Source of the DNA: DATCJA01 sp963734635 | GTDB taxonomy: Bacteria; Acidobacteriota; Vicinamibacteria; Vicinamibacterales; UBA2999 | DNA: 64,000 bases | Reading direction: 5' to 3' | NCBI GenBank assembly: GCA_963734635.1 | Contig: CAVTIA010000005.1 | Span: 124,001-188,000, forward strand | Part shown: piece after piece, positions 27,647 to 36,178 of the stretch | How the letters are laid out: every line of letters starts with the position of its first letter | How positions within the stretch are numbered: the first letter of the stretch is position 1 | The notes under the pieces: generated by a model | Told to the model about the DNA's origin: nothing | Databases searched by the model: none | The model's input: only the letters and a program-made list of their open reading frames with translations | Translations under genes and position numbers: made by a program

Positions 27647-28508
27647 ATGAGATTCACTCCGTTGAGAGCGTTCGTCGTCGCGGTTACCGCCGCAACCGCG
27701 GTTACCGTTCACTCCGCCGGTGCGCAGAGTGCGCCCGATCGTGCCAAGCTGCTGCGCGCGGCGGCAGATGCGCTGGGCATGGTTCGGTGGTCCGACATCG
27801 GGGCCGGAACCACGCGGCTTCCTGCCATCGACATCGTCAATACGATGGAGCTTCAGGGCAGCGGAACGATCGAAGGCACTGGCGGGTCGGCAAAAATCCA
27901 GTACCACGCGGACATTGGCTACAATCCGCCGGCGATGCGCGTAGAGATCACGCGCCCAGGCCCCGGCGGTGCCCCGCAGCGCACCATTCAAACCGTACGC
28001 GAAGGCTACGCCTGGGACGAATCCGAGATCGGAGCCGGTCTCGTGGCGGGAAAGGGAGTCGCCACTCCGGCGATGCCGGCGCTTCGTGAGCGACTCCTGC
28101 AGCTCTGGACGCTCCCCTACGGCATCGTCAAAGCCGCATTGAGTGCCGGCGAGAAGACGATTGTGTCAACCGAAGGCGGAGCCACGGTCATCACGTTCCC
28201 TCTGAGCGGACAACTCGCAGGAATCACCGTCAGGGCTACGCTGGACTCCAGTAACCTGGTGACGCGAGTGGAAACGAGGTCTGACAGTCCCGCCCTCGCC
28301 AGCCTCGTCACACAGACGGAGTATTCGAACTACGCGGATCGCGCCGAAGTGCTGACCGACATCAAGTCGCCCGGTCGCATCGTCCGAAGGCAGAACGGTC
28401 GTACAGGTGATGGACGTCGAAGTCAAGACGTGGGAAACCAATAATCCGTATCTGGTATTTCCCGTCCCGGCGAATGTGAAAGCGGCTGCGCCCGCAAGTT
28501 CCCGCTGA
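27647..28508 (+). CDS. Secreted LolA/YceB-like domain protein, one frameshift; free-standing form of the MBL-fusion N-domain
   Basis: ATG at 27647 starts a signal peptide (PLRAFVVAVTAATAVTVHSA). The body has AAADALGMVRWSDIGAGTTR, ELQGSGTIEGTG, YHADIGYNPPAMRVEITRPG, REGYAWDESEIGAG, LRERLLQLWTLPYGIVKAAL, TLDSSNLVTRVETRSDSP and TEYSNYADRAEVLTDIKSPG. A shift near 28405 leads to VVQVMDVEVKTWETNNPYLV and a TGA at 28508. The same sequence pattern (Q-x-S-G-S/T, N-Y/P-x-A-P-A-M-R, R-L-R-Q-L-W-x-T-P-x-G-V-I-K-A-A-L, Y-S-D-Y-A-D) forms the N-terminal half of the protein at 32530, which carries a metallo-beta-lactamase domain. Function unknown. Confidence 0.65.
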
Positions 28509-28531
28509 TCCTGCTCTTTGGTTTTTCGGTC

Positions 28532-28561
28532 GTAGGGCGCACGCTTAAGCGTGCGCTCTAC
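28532..28561. repeat. 30-bp palindrome between convergent genes
   Basis: GTAGGGCGCACGC-TTAA-GCGTGCGCTCTAC is a near-perfect palindrome (one mismatch). It lies between the rightward gene ending at 28508 and the leftward transporter ending at 28572, a usual place for a bidirectional terminator. A sister element at 36062 has the inner C-G pair swapped to G-C. Confidence 0.65.
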
Positions 28562-28571
28562 ATTTCCTTTC

Positions 28572-29903
28572 TCAGGCCCGGGCTGGCAGTCGTGCGGCCC
28601 GCTCACGCACGACGTCTGCGTGCGGCATCATCAGCATCACTCCGACGATACTGGCGAGATTCGCGACGATCTGATACCAGGCCGGCACCATTGGATCTTT
28701 GGTCCAGTCGATCATCCACGCCACGATGAACTGCGTCGTGCCGCCGAAGATCGTCACACTGAGGGCGTAGAGAATCGCGAGTCCGCTCGATCGCACGGCT
28801 TTGGGAAAGCTCTCCGACAGAAATGCATACATAGCTCCGATTCCGGTGCCGAAGATGAAGTTGATGACCATATTGACGGCGACGATCACAACCGGAGCAG
28901 CTTGTGGCGACGTCAGGACCAGATATGCGGGATACATCAGGATCACGAACAGCACACGCGAGGCGATGAGCATGCGCTTGCGGCCGAAACGATCCGCCCA
29001 CACGCCCATAGCCATTCCGGCAATCTGCCCGACGCTACCGGTCAGCGCCAATACAGTGCCGATTGTCGGGGAGAGATGGAGCGTCGTGATCGCATACGTC
29101 GTCATGTAGGTGAACACGTAGGTGGAGATCGTGCCGCCGCAGATGATCAAAATCCCGAATATCACGGGACGCCAATGGTGGCGCATGAGATCGGCGAGCA
29201 CGGCCGTGGCTGATTGATGTCTCTCGTTGGCCTCGATCGTCTCTGGCAGCTGCCGGCGGATGTAAAGGCCGACTGGCGCGATGAACACGCCGAGGATGAA
29301 GGGCACGCGCCAACCCCAGGCGTACAGCTGCTCCCGCGACAGAGTCGCCGTGAGTATCACGCCAACAAGGCTGCCCATGATCGCCGCGAGCTGCTGGCTG
29401 TAGCCCTGCCACGCCGTCAACGCGGCACGCTTCTCGGGCGGCGCGGATTCGAGGAGGTATGTCGTGGCTGGACCGACCTCGCCGCCGCACGAGAATCCCT
29501 GAATCAGCCTCGCCACGACCAGAATGATTGGAGCGGCCAGACCGATCTGCGCGTAGGACGGGGTGAGGCCGACAACGCCCGAACCGAGTGCCATCAGCAT
29601 GAGCGTGAGCGTCAACGCCGCTCGACGGCCGGCCCTGTCCGAATACGCCCCGATCACTGCGGCGCCAAGCGGACGCGTGAAAAAGCCGACGCCGAATGTC
29701 GCCAGCGCGCTGAGCAGACGTCCTATCTCCGACTCGCCGGGAAAGAACGCCTCACCGATCATCACGGCAAAAAACGTGAAGACGAGAAAATCGTAGAACT
29801 CGAGCCAATTGCCGACGATGACCGCTACCAGGCTCTTGAGGGGCAGCGTGCCGTGGCCTGACCCGACTGCTTCTGCGACGGCCGGCGAAGAAGAGTGGCT
29901 CAC
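28572..29903 (-). CDS. MFS transporter, metabolite:H+ symporter (MHS) type
   Basis: The product has 443 residues and about 12 TM segments. It begins VAVIVGNWLEFYDFLVFTFF, the MHS-family signature, followed by TRPLGAAVIGAYSDRAGRRA (loop 2-3 D-R-x-G-R-R), RLIQGFSCGGEVGPATTYLL and GVWADRFGRKRML (loop 8-9). MHS members carry citrate, alpha-ketoglutarate, proline or betaine with protons. The specificity cannot be told from sequence. The start at 29903 lies 21 bases after the stop of the aldolase-like lipoprotein gene, and the two form an operon. Confidence 0.87.
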   Translation of the reverse strand: MSHSSSPAVAEAVGSGHGTLPLKSLVAVIVGNWLEFYDFLVFTFFAVMIGEAFFPGESEIGRLLSALATFGVGFFTRPLGAAVIGAYSDRAGRRAALTLTLMLMALGSGVVGLTPSYAQIGLAAPIILVVARLIQGFSCGGEVGPATTYLLESAPPEKRAALTAWQGYSQQLAAIMGSLVGVILTATLSREQLYAWGWRVPFILGVFIAPVGLYIRRQLPETIEANERHQSATAVLADLMRHHWRPVIFGILIICGGTISTYVFTYMTTYAITTLHLSPTIGTVLALTGSVGQIAGMAMGVWADRFGRKRMLIASRVLFVILMYPAYLVLTSPQAAPVVIVAVNMVINFIFGTGIGAMYAFLSESFPKAVRSSGLAILYALSVTIFGGTTQFIVAWMIDWTKDPMVPAWYQIVANLASIVGVMLMMPHADVVRERAARLPARA

Positions 29904-29924
29904 AACTGGAATGTCAGCGAAAAG

Positions 29925-31481
29925 CTATTCGACGGTGACGTTCTGACTCCAGTAGATCCACGCGCGTCCTTCCGGCGGACCGAGCGGATTGCCGGCCCCC
30001 GGAGCATTGGCCGGTGCGGGTGGAACCGGCCGCTCGTTGAGATAGGTCACTTTCCCTCGAAGCGCGAGCGCTTGCCGCTGAATGCGGGCGTTCAGACGCA
30101 AAGCGTGAGCGCGGTCCACAAGGTTATAGATGGATGCCGCAGTCAGCACGAACCCATGGCCTGACAGCAGCACGGCGGAGCTCTTGCCGAGCGCATTGGC
30201 GACGGCGGGACCGAGCGCAGGGTTTGCGAGGGCAGGCTGCTGCGGATCGAGGGTGCTCATGTTGAGCACGGGCAGGGCGTCGGCAAGGAACGCGCCGCCA
30301 TTGACGATCGGACGAAGCGTAATCGATCCGTTTGTAAACGCCACAATCTCCGGCGTGCGCGCATACAACACGGCCTTGACCTCTGGTCTCGCTCTGTACA
30401 CCTCGTCGTGAATCGAGAGTCCCTGGCTGTCGGCTGCCGGCGACGCTGTGTTCCGCTGAACTATGTCGGCAATCTTGACGGCCGCTGCTGGCACGCCCGG
30501 CGCAATGAAATACGCGTTCGCGTCGCTCGGGTTTCGCACGCTGACGTGGCCGAGCGTGTCGAGGATGCTGAGCTCCTCGGACGCGAGAATACGGTTGGCC
30601 AGAACCAGGTCGCGTTTTGCGGCTTCAATCGGATCCGAAGGCTTCGCCGGGTCGCGCGGAGGCGAAGGGGGAACACGTCCATCCGCGTCCTTCGTGACCT
30701 CGCGTTTGAGGTATTCCCAGGTCCGATCGCGGCTGACGGGGTCGCGCGTTGCAGCCTGCGGCTTCCACGCATTGCCCATTGAAATCGCCGCCTGTTGCAA
30801 CTGCGCGCTGTCGCGCAGCTCGATTACGCGCGTCACGGCGTCCTTGATCGAGCCGCCCGTCATCGCAATCCCGTGCCCCCACAGCAGGACACCCTCGTTG
30901 CGCCCCAGCGTCTCGGCCATCGCGCGACCGAGCTCCGGGGTATTGACGATTCCGGACCGGCCCTTGTTGAACTGACGAATATCCCACACTGGCGCAGCGG
31001 AGCCGCCGTTCCAAAGCGGTACCGAGCTCATGCCGAACGCGACGAACTCCGGCGTATGGGCATGCACGACGGCCATCACATCGGGCCTGGCCTTGAAGAT
31101 TTCACCATGAAGGTAAATCTCGCGAGCCTGATCGTTACGCGGACCGTGCACCGGCATGCTGTCGAGATCGTTTTCGATGAAGTCGCTCGCCGTGACACCG
31201 CCGGGCGACAGGTAGCGCGCAATGTAGTAGTGATTCGGATTGACCAGGCTGCGTGCGGTCACGTGGCCCTGGGCGTCCAGGATGGCCGCTTCCCGCGCCA
31301 GGATGCGGTTGGCCAGGGCGAGATCCTCGAGCAAGGCCTGTTCGGGATGCGAGGCTGGCCGGGTCGTATCAGCCGCGGCTGCTTGCGTTTCGGTGTCAGG
31401 AGATTGCGCCGCACAGCCCCACAGCAGTGCGGTTGAAAGCGCCAGCAGCGTCGAGCTGCAGATGAACATTGCGCGATTCAT
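29925..31481 (-). CDS. Lipoprotein with two class II aldolase/adducin domains, the second lacking metal ligands
   Basis: ATG at 31481 opens a lipoprotein signal (FICSSTLLALSTALLWGC, Cys23). Domain 1 (about 50-240) has RILAREAAILDAQGHVTARS, catalytic-type Glu127 (HGEIF), Zn ligands H140 and H142 (VVHAHTPEFVAFG) and H203 (WGHGIAMTGGS). Domain 2 (about 285-480) repeats RILASEELSILDTLGHVSVR and IHDEVYRARPEVKA but has VLYARTPEIVAF, i.e. Tyr373 and Arg375 replace the His pair, while SGHGFVLTAAS keeps the third His. Class II aldolases are normally cytoplasmic sugar-phosphate or hydroxy-acid enzymes, so export and tandem duplication are unusual. It precedes an MHS transporter. Confidence 0.82.
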   Translation of the reverse strand: MNRAMFICSSTLLALSTALLWGCAAQSPDTETQAAAADTTRPASHPEQALLEDLALANRILAREAAILDAQGHVTARSLVNPNHYYIARYLSPGGVTASDFIENDLDSMPVHGPRNDQAREIYLHGEIFKARPDVMAVVHAHTPEFVAFGMSSVPLWNGGSAAPVWDIRQFNKGRSGIVNTPELGRAMAETLGRNEGVLLWGHGIAMTGGSIKDAVTRVIELRDSAQLQQAAISMGNAWKPQAATRDPVSRDRTWEYLKREVTKDADGRVPPSPPRDPAKPSDPIEAAKRDLVLANRILASEELSILDTLGHVSVRNPSDANAYFIAPGVPAAAVKIADIVQRNTASPAADSQGLSIHDEVYRARPEVKAVLYARTPEIVAFTNGSITLRPIVNGGAFLADALPVLNMSTLDPQQPALANPALGPAVANALGKSSAVLLSGHGFVLTAASIYNLVDRAHALRLNARIQRQALALRGKVTYLNERPVPPAPANAPGAGNPLGPPEGRAWIYWSQNVTVE

Positions 31482-31628
31482 GATCGTCACCGTTTGCGTA
31501 AAGGCCACTTTCGGTGCGTAAGTATATCGACACGCAAACCTCGAGGACGTTCCTCTTCGGACGGACGAAGAAGTACGGTCGGAGCGACGTTTTCGCTGGA
31601 GGAATGAGAGGGAAACTACGCAGCCGGA

Positions 31629-31655
31629 TAGGCCCGGCGAATGTCGCCCGGCCTA
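31629..31655 (-). terminator. Hairpin downstream of the HdeD-like gene
   Basis: Twelve-base arms TAGGCCCGGCGA and TCGCCCGGCCTA (one mismatch) with a three-base loop lie 14 bases beyond the stop of the HdeD-like gene. The sequence is of the GC-rich dispersed-palindrome kind and could also end leftward transcription. The remaining gap up to the aldolase gene contains nothing else recognisable. Confidence 0.4.
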
Positions 31656-31668
31656 CCCGAGGTTCGCG

Positions 31669-32226
31669 TCATGCATGGACGGCTCGTGCCATCCCGCGGA
31701 CGCGGAAGCTGAGGGCAACGAGCGTGATCCCCCACACGAACGCGAAGGCACCTATCCACAACACGACCGCGAGCGCGCCTGTGCCCGGGAAGAGGAACAT
31801 CAGGACGCCGAAAGCAATCGAGAGCGCCCCAGCGAGCCCCAGCAGCCACTCCCCTTCGATCGCGTGACGGAGTCGGATGGCCGCGGCGATTTCGAACACA
31901 CCCCGCACAATCGCCCAGCTCGCAATCACCACCAGCAGGGCCAGAGTCGTGATGCCCGGCATCAAAAAGGTGACGATCCCGGCAGCCACGCCGACGAGCC
32001 CGACGATGAGCTCGGCCCACCACCGTTCTCGCTCACCGTGCTCGCGGATGCCGAGGACGATCGCCGCAATACCGTCTATAAAGGCATATGCGCCAAAGAG
32101 GAGGACCAATGCCGCCAGCGTCACGCCCGGCCAGAGAAACGCGATTACGCCGAAGGCAATCGCCGCTATGCCTCGTATCAGAACGGCCCACCAGGAATGG
32201 GACATTACTGCTTCAAATGAAGTCAT
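31669..32226 (-). CDS. HdeD-family (DUF308) membrane protein
   Basis: The product has 185 residues and six TM segments in three repeats: WWAVLIRGIAAIAFGVIAFL, LVLLFGAYAFIDGIAAIVLG, WAELIVGLVGVAAGIVTFLM, ALLVVIASWAIVRGVFEIAA, WLLGLAGALSIAFGVLMFLF and VLWIGAFAFVWGITLVALSF. The W-P-G-x-T / M-P-G-x-T motif after alternate helices is diagnostic of HdeD. ATG at 32226 has GCGAGG upstream. E. coli HdeD is linked to acid resistance at high cell density; in other bacteria the role is unknown. It is probably a single-gene unit. Confidence 0.87.
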   Translation of the reverse strand: MTSFEAVMSHSWWAVLIRGIAAIAFGVIAFLWPGVTLAALVLLFGAYAFIDGIAAIVLGIREHGERERWWAELIVGLVGVAAGIVTFLMPGITTLALLVVIASWAIVRGVFEIAAAIRLRHAIEGEWLLGLAGALSIAFGVLMFLFPGTGALAVVLWIGAFAFVWGITLVALSFRVRGMARAVHA

Positions 32227-32529
32227 GGGAACCTCGCAGTTAACCGCATTAAAGAACAGCTGTTCAGACGTCGGCCGTATGACACCTCGTCGCAACGGCC
32301 ACAAACCATTGAGATGCCAACGCAGTACCAGACATGCTGCTTCCTCTGTTTGAAGTGTCTTCGAGCTCCGCCGAAGGAGGGGCGGGCCGGATAGCCCGGC
32401 ACAGGTCGGAAGAGCATCGTTCAACCCAGCCATTGACCTAATTCCTGACATGCATCACCATGCCCCCTCAGCTTTCAAGGCCTCCTCGCCCTTTTGGGGT
32501 TCAGAGCCGCACAAACAAGGAGCCCGATC

Positions 32530-33972
32530 ATGCACACCATTCGAATGTTGGTCGTCGGCGTCGCCGTGGCGGTCGCCGTCTCCGGCTGCGCGCGCCAGAC
32601 GGGGGTCGCGGCGGCCGCCGAAGCCATGGGCGCGACGCAGCTCAACTCGATTCAGTTTTCCGGCAGCGGATCCAACTTCGCGTTCGGCCAGGCTGCCGCC
32701 CCTGGCACACCCTGGCCGCGATTCGTCGTGAAGACGTATGACGTGGCGATCAATTACCAGGCGCCCGCGATGCGGATGGACATGCTGCGCGCTCAAGGGG
32801 AGAACCCGCCACGTGGCGGCGGCGCCCAGCCCTTCGCAATCGATCAGCGGACCACCCAGGTCGTCAGCGGCAAATTCGCGTGGAGTGAAGGGGGCGCACA
32901 ACCGGCGCCTAACCCTGGCGCCGTCAGCGATCGCCTTCGTCAGTTGTGGCTCACCCCGCACGGTGTGATCAAAGCAGCGCTCGCCGCCAACGCCACCGCC
33001 GACGGCAACGTCGTGACCTTCAAGGTCGAGGACCGGGACGTGAAGGTGACGCTCAACGATCAGAATCTCGTCGATCGCGTTGAATACACCTTCTCAAACT
33101 CGGTCGTGGGCGACGTTCCAGTGGAGATCACGTATTCGGACTACGCCGACTTCGGTGGAGTCCAGTTCCCGCGGCACATCGTCGAGAAGCAGGACGGCTT
33201 TGAGACGCTCGACGTCAACATCACCGACGTGAAACCGAACGCTCCGGTCTCGCTTGAAGTGCCGGCCAATGTCGCCTCTGCCCCACCGCCCCCACCGGTG
33301 ACTGCAACCGTGGAGAAGGTCGCGGATGGACTGTGGTCGATTAACGCGGCGAATACGCGGAGCCTCGCCGTGGAGTTTGCGGATCACATCGTGATGCTCG
33401 AGGGACCGACGAGCGAAGCGCGTTCGCTCGCAGCAAACGAAGCCATCGCGAAGACCGTGCCCAACAAGCCGCTCCGGTATGTCGTCAACACGCATGCGCA
33501 CTACGATCACGCCGGCGGGCTGCGGACGTACGTGGCCCAGGGCATCACGGTCATCACACACGATTCGAACAAGGCGTTCTACGAGAAGGTGTGGGCCCGG
33601 CCGTGGACGGTAGAGCAGGACCTGCTGGCCAAGTCACCCAAGGCGGCCACCATCGAAGGCGTAGCCGACAAGAGGGTGATGTCCGACAGCACGCGGACGC
33701 TCGAGCTGTACTTCCTCGACAACAGCAGGCATCACACAGGGCAGCTCATTGCCTATCTGCCGAAGGAACGCATTCTGATGTACGGAGACGGCTACAACCC
33801 GCCGGCAGGGAGTGAAATCAAAACCCCTGAGCGTGGACCCGAGTTCGCACTGCAAATGTGGGACAAGATTCAGCAGTTGAAGCTCAACCCGGCGCGCATC
33901 GCACCCGTGCACGGCCGCGTGGTGCCGTTCGAGAACTTCAAGATCGCCTGGGGCATCACGCCGACGACGTAG
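32530..33972 (+). CDS. Lipoprotein: N-terminal LolA/YceB-like domain fused to a metallo-beta-lactamase hydrolase
   Basis: ATG at 32530 follows AAGGAG. Lipobox VAVSGC gives an exported lipoprotein. Residues about 30-260 form a beta-rich domain (IQFSGSGSNFAFGQ, NYQAPAMRMDMLRAQGE, LRQLWLTPHGVIKAALA, VEITYSDYADFGGVQFPRHI). Residues about 270-480 are a metallo-beta-lactamase fold with the Zn motif HAHYDHAGG near 322-330, then NSRHHTGQLIAYLP (second His site), MYGDGYNPP (bridging Asp) and PVHGRVVPF (last His). All main ligands are present. Exported MBL enzymes include beta-lactamases, quorum lactonases and SoxH-like proteins; the substrate is unknown. Confidence 0.85.
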   Translation: MHTIRMLVVGVAVAVAVSGCARQTGVAAAAEAMGATQLNSIQFSGSGSNFAFGQAAAPGTPWPRFVVKTYDVAINYQAPAMRMDMLRAQGENPPRGGGAQPFAIDQRTTQVVSGKFAWSEGGAQPAPNPGAVSDRLRQLWLTPHGVIKAALAANATADGNVVTFKVEDRDVKVTLNDQNLVDRVEYTFSNSVVGDVPVEITYSDYADFGGVQFPRHIVEKQDGFETLDVNITDVKPNAPVSLEVPANVASAPPPPPVTATVEKVADGLWSINAANTRSLAVEFADHIVMLEGPTSEARSLAANEAIAKTVPNKPLRYVVNTHAHYDHAGGLRTYVAQGITVITHDSNKAFYEKVWARPWTVEQDLLAKSPKAATIEGVADKRVMSDSTRTLELYFLDNSRHHTGQLIAYLPKERILMYGDGYNPPAGSEIKTPERGPEFALQMWDKIQQLKLNPARIAPVHGRVVPFENFKIAWGITPTT

Positions 33973-33990
33973 GCACGAAAACCCGAAAGT

Positions 33991-34047
33991 ACGAAGGTCA
34001 CAGCGCGGCATAGCCGCAACCAAATCATGCCGCGCTGTGACCTTCGT
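33991..34047. repeat. Perfect 21-bp inverted repeat before the sigma factor gene
   Basis: ACGAAGGTCACAGCGCGGCAT (33991-34011) is exactly complementary to 34027-34047, with a 15-base loop. It lies 18 bases after the MBL-fusion stop and 40 bases before the GTG of the sigma factor gene. It may terminate the first gene or be a dispersed repeat. The right arm contains an ATG that is a less likely start for the sigma factor. Confidence 0.6.
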
Positions 34048-34086
34048 GGTTCAGAACGTCACCTCACAGCTACAATTCGTGCCAGC

Positions 34087-34614
34087 GTGTCCTCCGGCCA
34101 TGACCGGCGCCCCGCCGGCGACCTTCTTCCAGAGGTCTATAACGAGCTTCGACGCCTCGCGGCGGCGTACATGCGACGTGAACGTCCTGGACAGACGCTG
34201 CAGGCCACGGCGCTGGTCCACGAAGCCTACCTGAGACTTGCGAAGGCCGACGCTCCGTGGACGGACCGCAATCATTTCCTGGCCATCGCCGCGCGATCGA
34301 TGCGGCAGATCCTCGTGGAACGCGCACGCGCAAGGGGCGCTCAGAAGCGATGGGCCGGGCTGGATCGTGTGTCGCTGACGGAGTCGCTGATACGAGGCGT
34401 GCAGGAGGATGGAATGCTGCCCGCATTGGACGAAGCACTCACGCGGCTCGAACAGATCGATCCGGAGCAGGCAAAGATCGTGGAGTTGCGCTATTTTGCG
34501 GGGCTTGCCATCGAGGAAGCTGCTGAGGCGCTCGGCATGTCACCTGCGACGGTAAAGCGGCGCTGGGCACTCGCGCGCGCCTGGCTGTTTCGGGAGCTCA
34601 GCAACACGCGATGA
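34087..34614 (+). CDS. ECF-type RNA polymerase sigma factor (sigma70-ECF, PF07638-like)
   Basis: GTG at 34087 is chosen because family similarity begins there (DLLPEVYNELRRLAAAYMRR); an upstream ATG at 34027 would lie inside the inverted repeat. Region 2: QTLQATALVHEAYLRLAKAD, DRNHFLAIAARSMRQILVER, ARARGAQKRW. Region 4: LEQIDPEQAKIVELRYFAGL, AIEEAAEALGMSPATVKRRW, LARAWLFREL. The A-R-x-R-x-A-x-K-R-G/W linker and the final W-x-x-A-R-A-W-L-x-x-E-L are typical of the acidobacterial/planctomycete ECF group that is paired with Ser/Thr kinases. Its stop overlaps the kinase start by four bases. Confidence 0.9.
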   Translation: MSSGHDRRPAGDLLPEVYNELRRLAAAYMRRERPGQTLQATALVHEAYLRLAKADAPWTDRNHFLAIAARSMRQILVERARARGAQKRWAGLDRVSLTESLIRGVQEDGMLPALDEALTRLEQIDPEQAKIVELRYFAGLAIEEAAEALGMSPATVKRRWALARAWLFRELSNTR

Positions 34615-36065
34615 ATGCCGGAGAGCGCTGGCAGCGCGTGCGCGAGCTCTTCGAACGCGCCTTCGAGGAAAAGCCCGCGGATGTGCCGGCGTGGCTGGAC
34701 CGTAACGGCGTCGACGACTGGCAACTGCGCGAAGAGGTGCTCTCGCTCATCCAGCATCATGCGGGCGCCGGATCCTTCCTCGACAACCCGGCGGGCCAGA
34801 GGCTGGCGGAGTTCATCGCCGACGATCATCCGCTCGAACCGGGACAGGTTCTCGGACAGTACCGGATCGTTCGCGACATCGGCGGTGGAGGTCAGGGACG
34901 TATCTACCTTGCGAACGACGAGCGTCTGGGCCGCCGGGTGGCGCTGAAGGCGCTCTCACCTGACCTCACTGCCGATCCGTCACATCGCGAGCGGCTGCGG
35001 CGCGAAGCGAGTGCTGCCGCCGCACTCTCCCACCCCGGTATCTGCACCGTGTATGCGCTCGAAGAGTTCGATGGAGAGCTGTATATCGCGAGCGAATTCG
35101 TCGACGGCCACACGCTTCGAGCTGAGATCAAAGAGCGGCAGCCTGCCGCAAATGAAGTCGTCAGTCTCGCCCGCGAGTTGGCAAGAGCTCTGGCGCACGC
35201 GCACAACAGCGGCATCACGCACCGCGACCTGAAGCCCGAGAACGTGATGCGGACGCGTGACGGCCAGCTGAAGATCGTCGATTTCGGTCTTGCGCGGATA
35301 GAAACACCCGCTGGCGACCGCGACGCGTTCCTCACGCAGCCGGGTGCCCTCATGGGAACGCCCGCATATATGTCACCCGAGCAGCTCAACGGACAGCGCG
35401 CCGACGCGCGCGCCGACGTGTGGGCTTTCGGCGTTCTCCTTTACGAGTACGCGTCCGGCGCCCACCCGTTCGACGCGCCCACAGCGGCAGCTCAAATTCG
35501 TCGCATTTTCGACGGCGCCATGGACCCGATCGAAAGCCGGCGCTCGGATTTGCCTGCTTCGATCGTCAAGGTCATCGAACGTTCACTCTCTACGTCGCCG
35601 AACGACCGTTACGCATCGGCAGCCGAAATCGTTGGAGACGTGGATCGTGCGGGTCCGCCTTCCCGTCCCATGACCGCGTGGTGGCGAACACATCAATTTG
35701 TCGTCATCGCGCTCTATTTCATCGCGTGCGGACTCACGTGGCAGATCAAGGAATGGCAACCCGGTACGGCCGGCGTTCTTTTCTTCGCGGCCAGCATCAT
35801 CGCCACCGTCGGCGGCATATTTCGCGGACACCTGCTGTTTGCCGAACGCGTGAACTCGTCCCGGTTCGCTGCGGAGCTGCAGCGCGCCGTCCCTGTGCTG
35901 TTCGCAGCCGATCTCTCGCTTGCCGTCGCGCTCGCAATCGACGGGCTGCTCCTCGCCGACATTCGGCCCGTGGCAAGCGTGCTGACGCTGGCGCTTGGCG
36001 TCGGCCTCGCCCTCACCAGGCTGCTCGTCGAACCAGCCACGACCTCGGCCTCATTTAAATCGTAG
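34611..36065 (+). CDS. Membrane serine/threonine protein kinase
   Basis: The product has 484 residues. An N-terminal helical region (RWQRVRELFERAFEEKPADV) is typical of kinases paired with ECF sigma factors. Kinase domain: IGGGGQGRIYL Gly-loop (91-96), K113 in VALKAL, catalytic HRDLKPEN (D206), DFGLA (224-228), GTPAYMSPEQLNGQRADARA activation/P+1 region and DVWAFGVLLYE. After residue 345 come about four TM segments (FVVIALYFIACGLTW, AGVLFFAASIIATVGG, LFAADLSLAVALAIDGLL, VLTLALGVGLALTRLL) and no extracellular sensor domain. It probably phosphorylates targets together with or upstream of the ECF factor. Confidence 0.92.
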   Translation: MNAGERWQRVRELFERAFEEKPADVPAWLDRNGVDDWQLREEVLSLIQHHAGAGSFLDNPAGQRLAEFIADDHPLEPGQVLGQYRIVRDIGGGGQGRIYLANDERLGRRVALKALSPDLTADPSHRERLRREASAAAALSHPGICTVYALEEFDGELYIASEFVDGHTLRAEIKERQPAANEVVSLARELARALAHAHNSGITHRDLKPENVMRTRDGQLKIVDFGLARIETPAGDRDAFLTQPGALMGTPAYMSPEQLNGQRADARADVWAFGVLLYEYASGAHPFDAPTAAAQIRRIFDGAMDPIESRRSDLPASIVKVIERSLSTSPNDRYASAAEIVGDVDRAGPPSRPMTAWWRTHQFVVIALYFIACGLTWQIKEWQPGTAGVLFFAASIIATVGGIFRGHLLFAERVNSSRFAAELQRAVPVLFAADLSLAVALAIDGLLLADIRPVASVLTLALGVGLALTRLLVEPATTSASFKS

Positions 36066-36091
36066 GGCGCAGGCTTAAGCCTGCGCGCTAC
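36062..36091. repeat. 30-bp palindrome, sister of the element at 28532
   Basis: GTAGGGCGCAGGC-TTAA-GCCTGCGCGCTAC begins within the stop codon of the kinase gene. Compared with 28532 the inner pair is G-C instead of C-G, a compensatory change that keeps the stem, which suggests selection for structure. A terminator or REP-type role is likely. Confidence 0.65.
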
Positions 36092-36178
36092 TGCCGGATG
36101 TGCACGGGCTTTGGGCGGCGAGCCTATGGCCTGAGCCCTGAGGCCTGGTTTTTTCGCATTCCAGGTCAGGAGGGAAAG

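Noticed and set aside
29214..29861. A 215-codon open frame on the plus strand
   Set aside because: It is antisense to the MHS transporter and has low-complexity composition.
34027..34086. ATG at 34027 as start of the ECF sigma factor
   Set aside because: It lies within the right arm of the inverted repeat and the extra residues have no family similarity; GTG at 34087 fits better.
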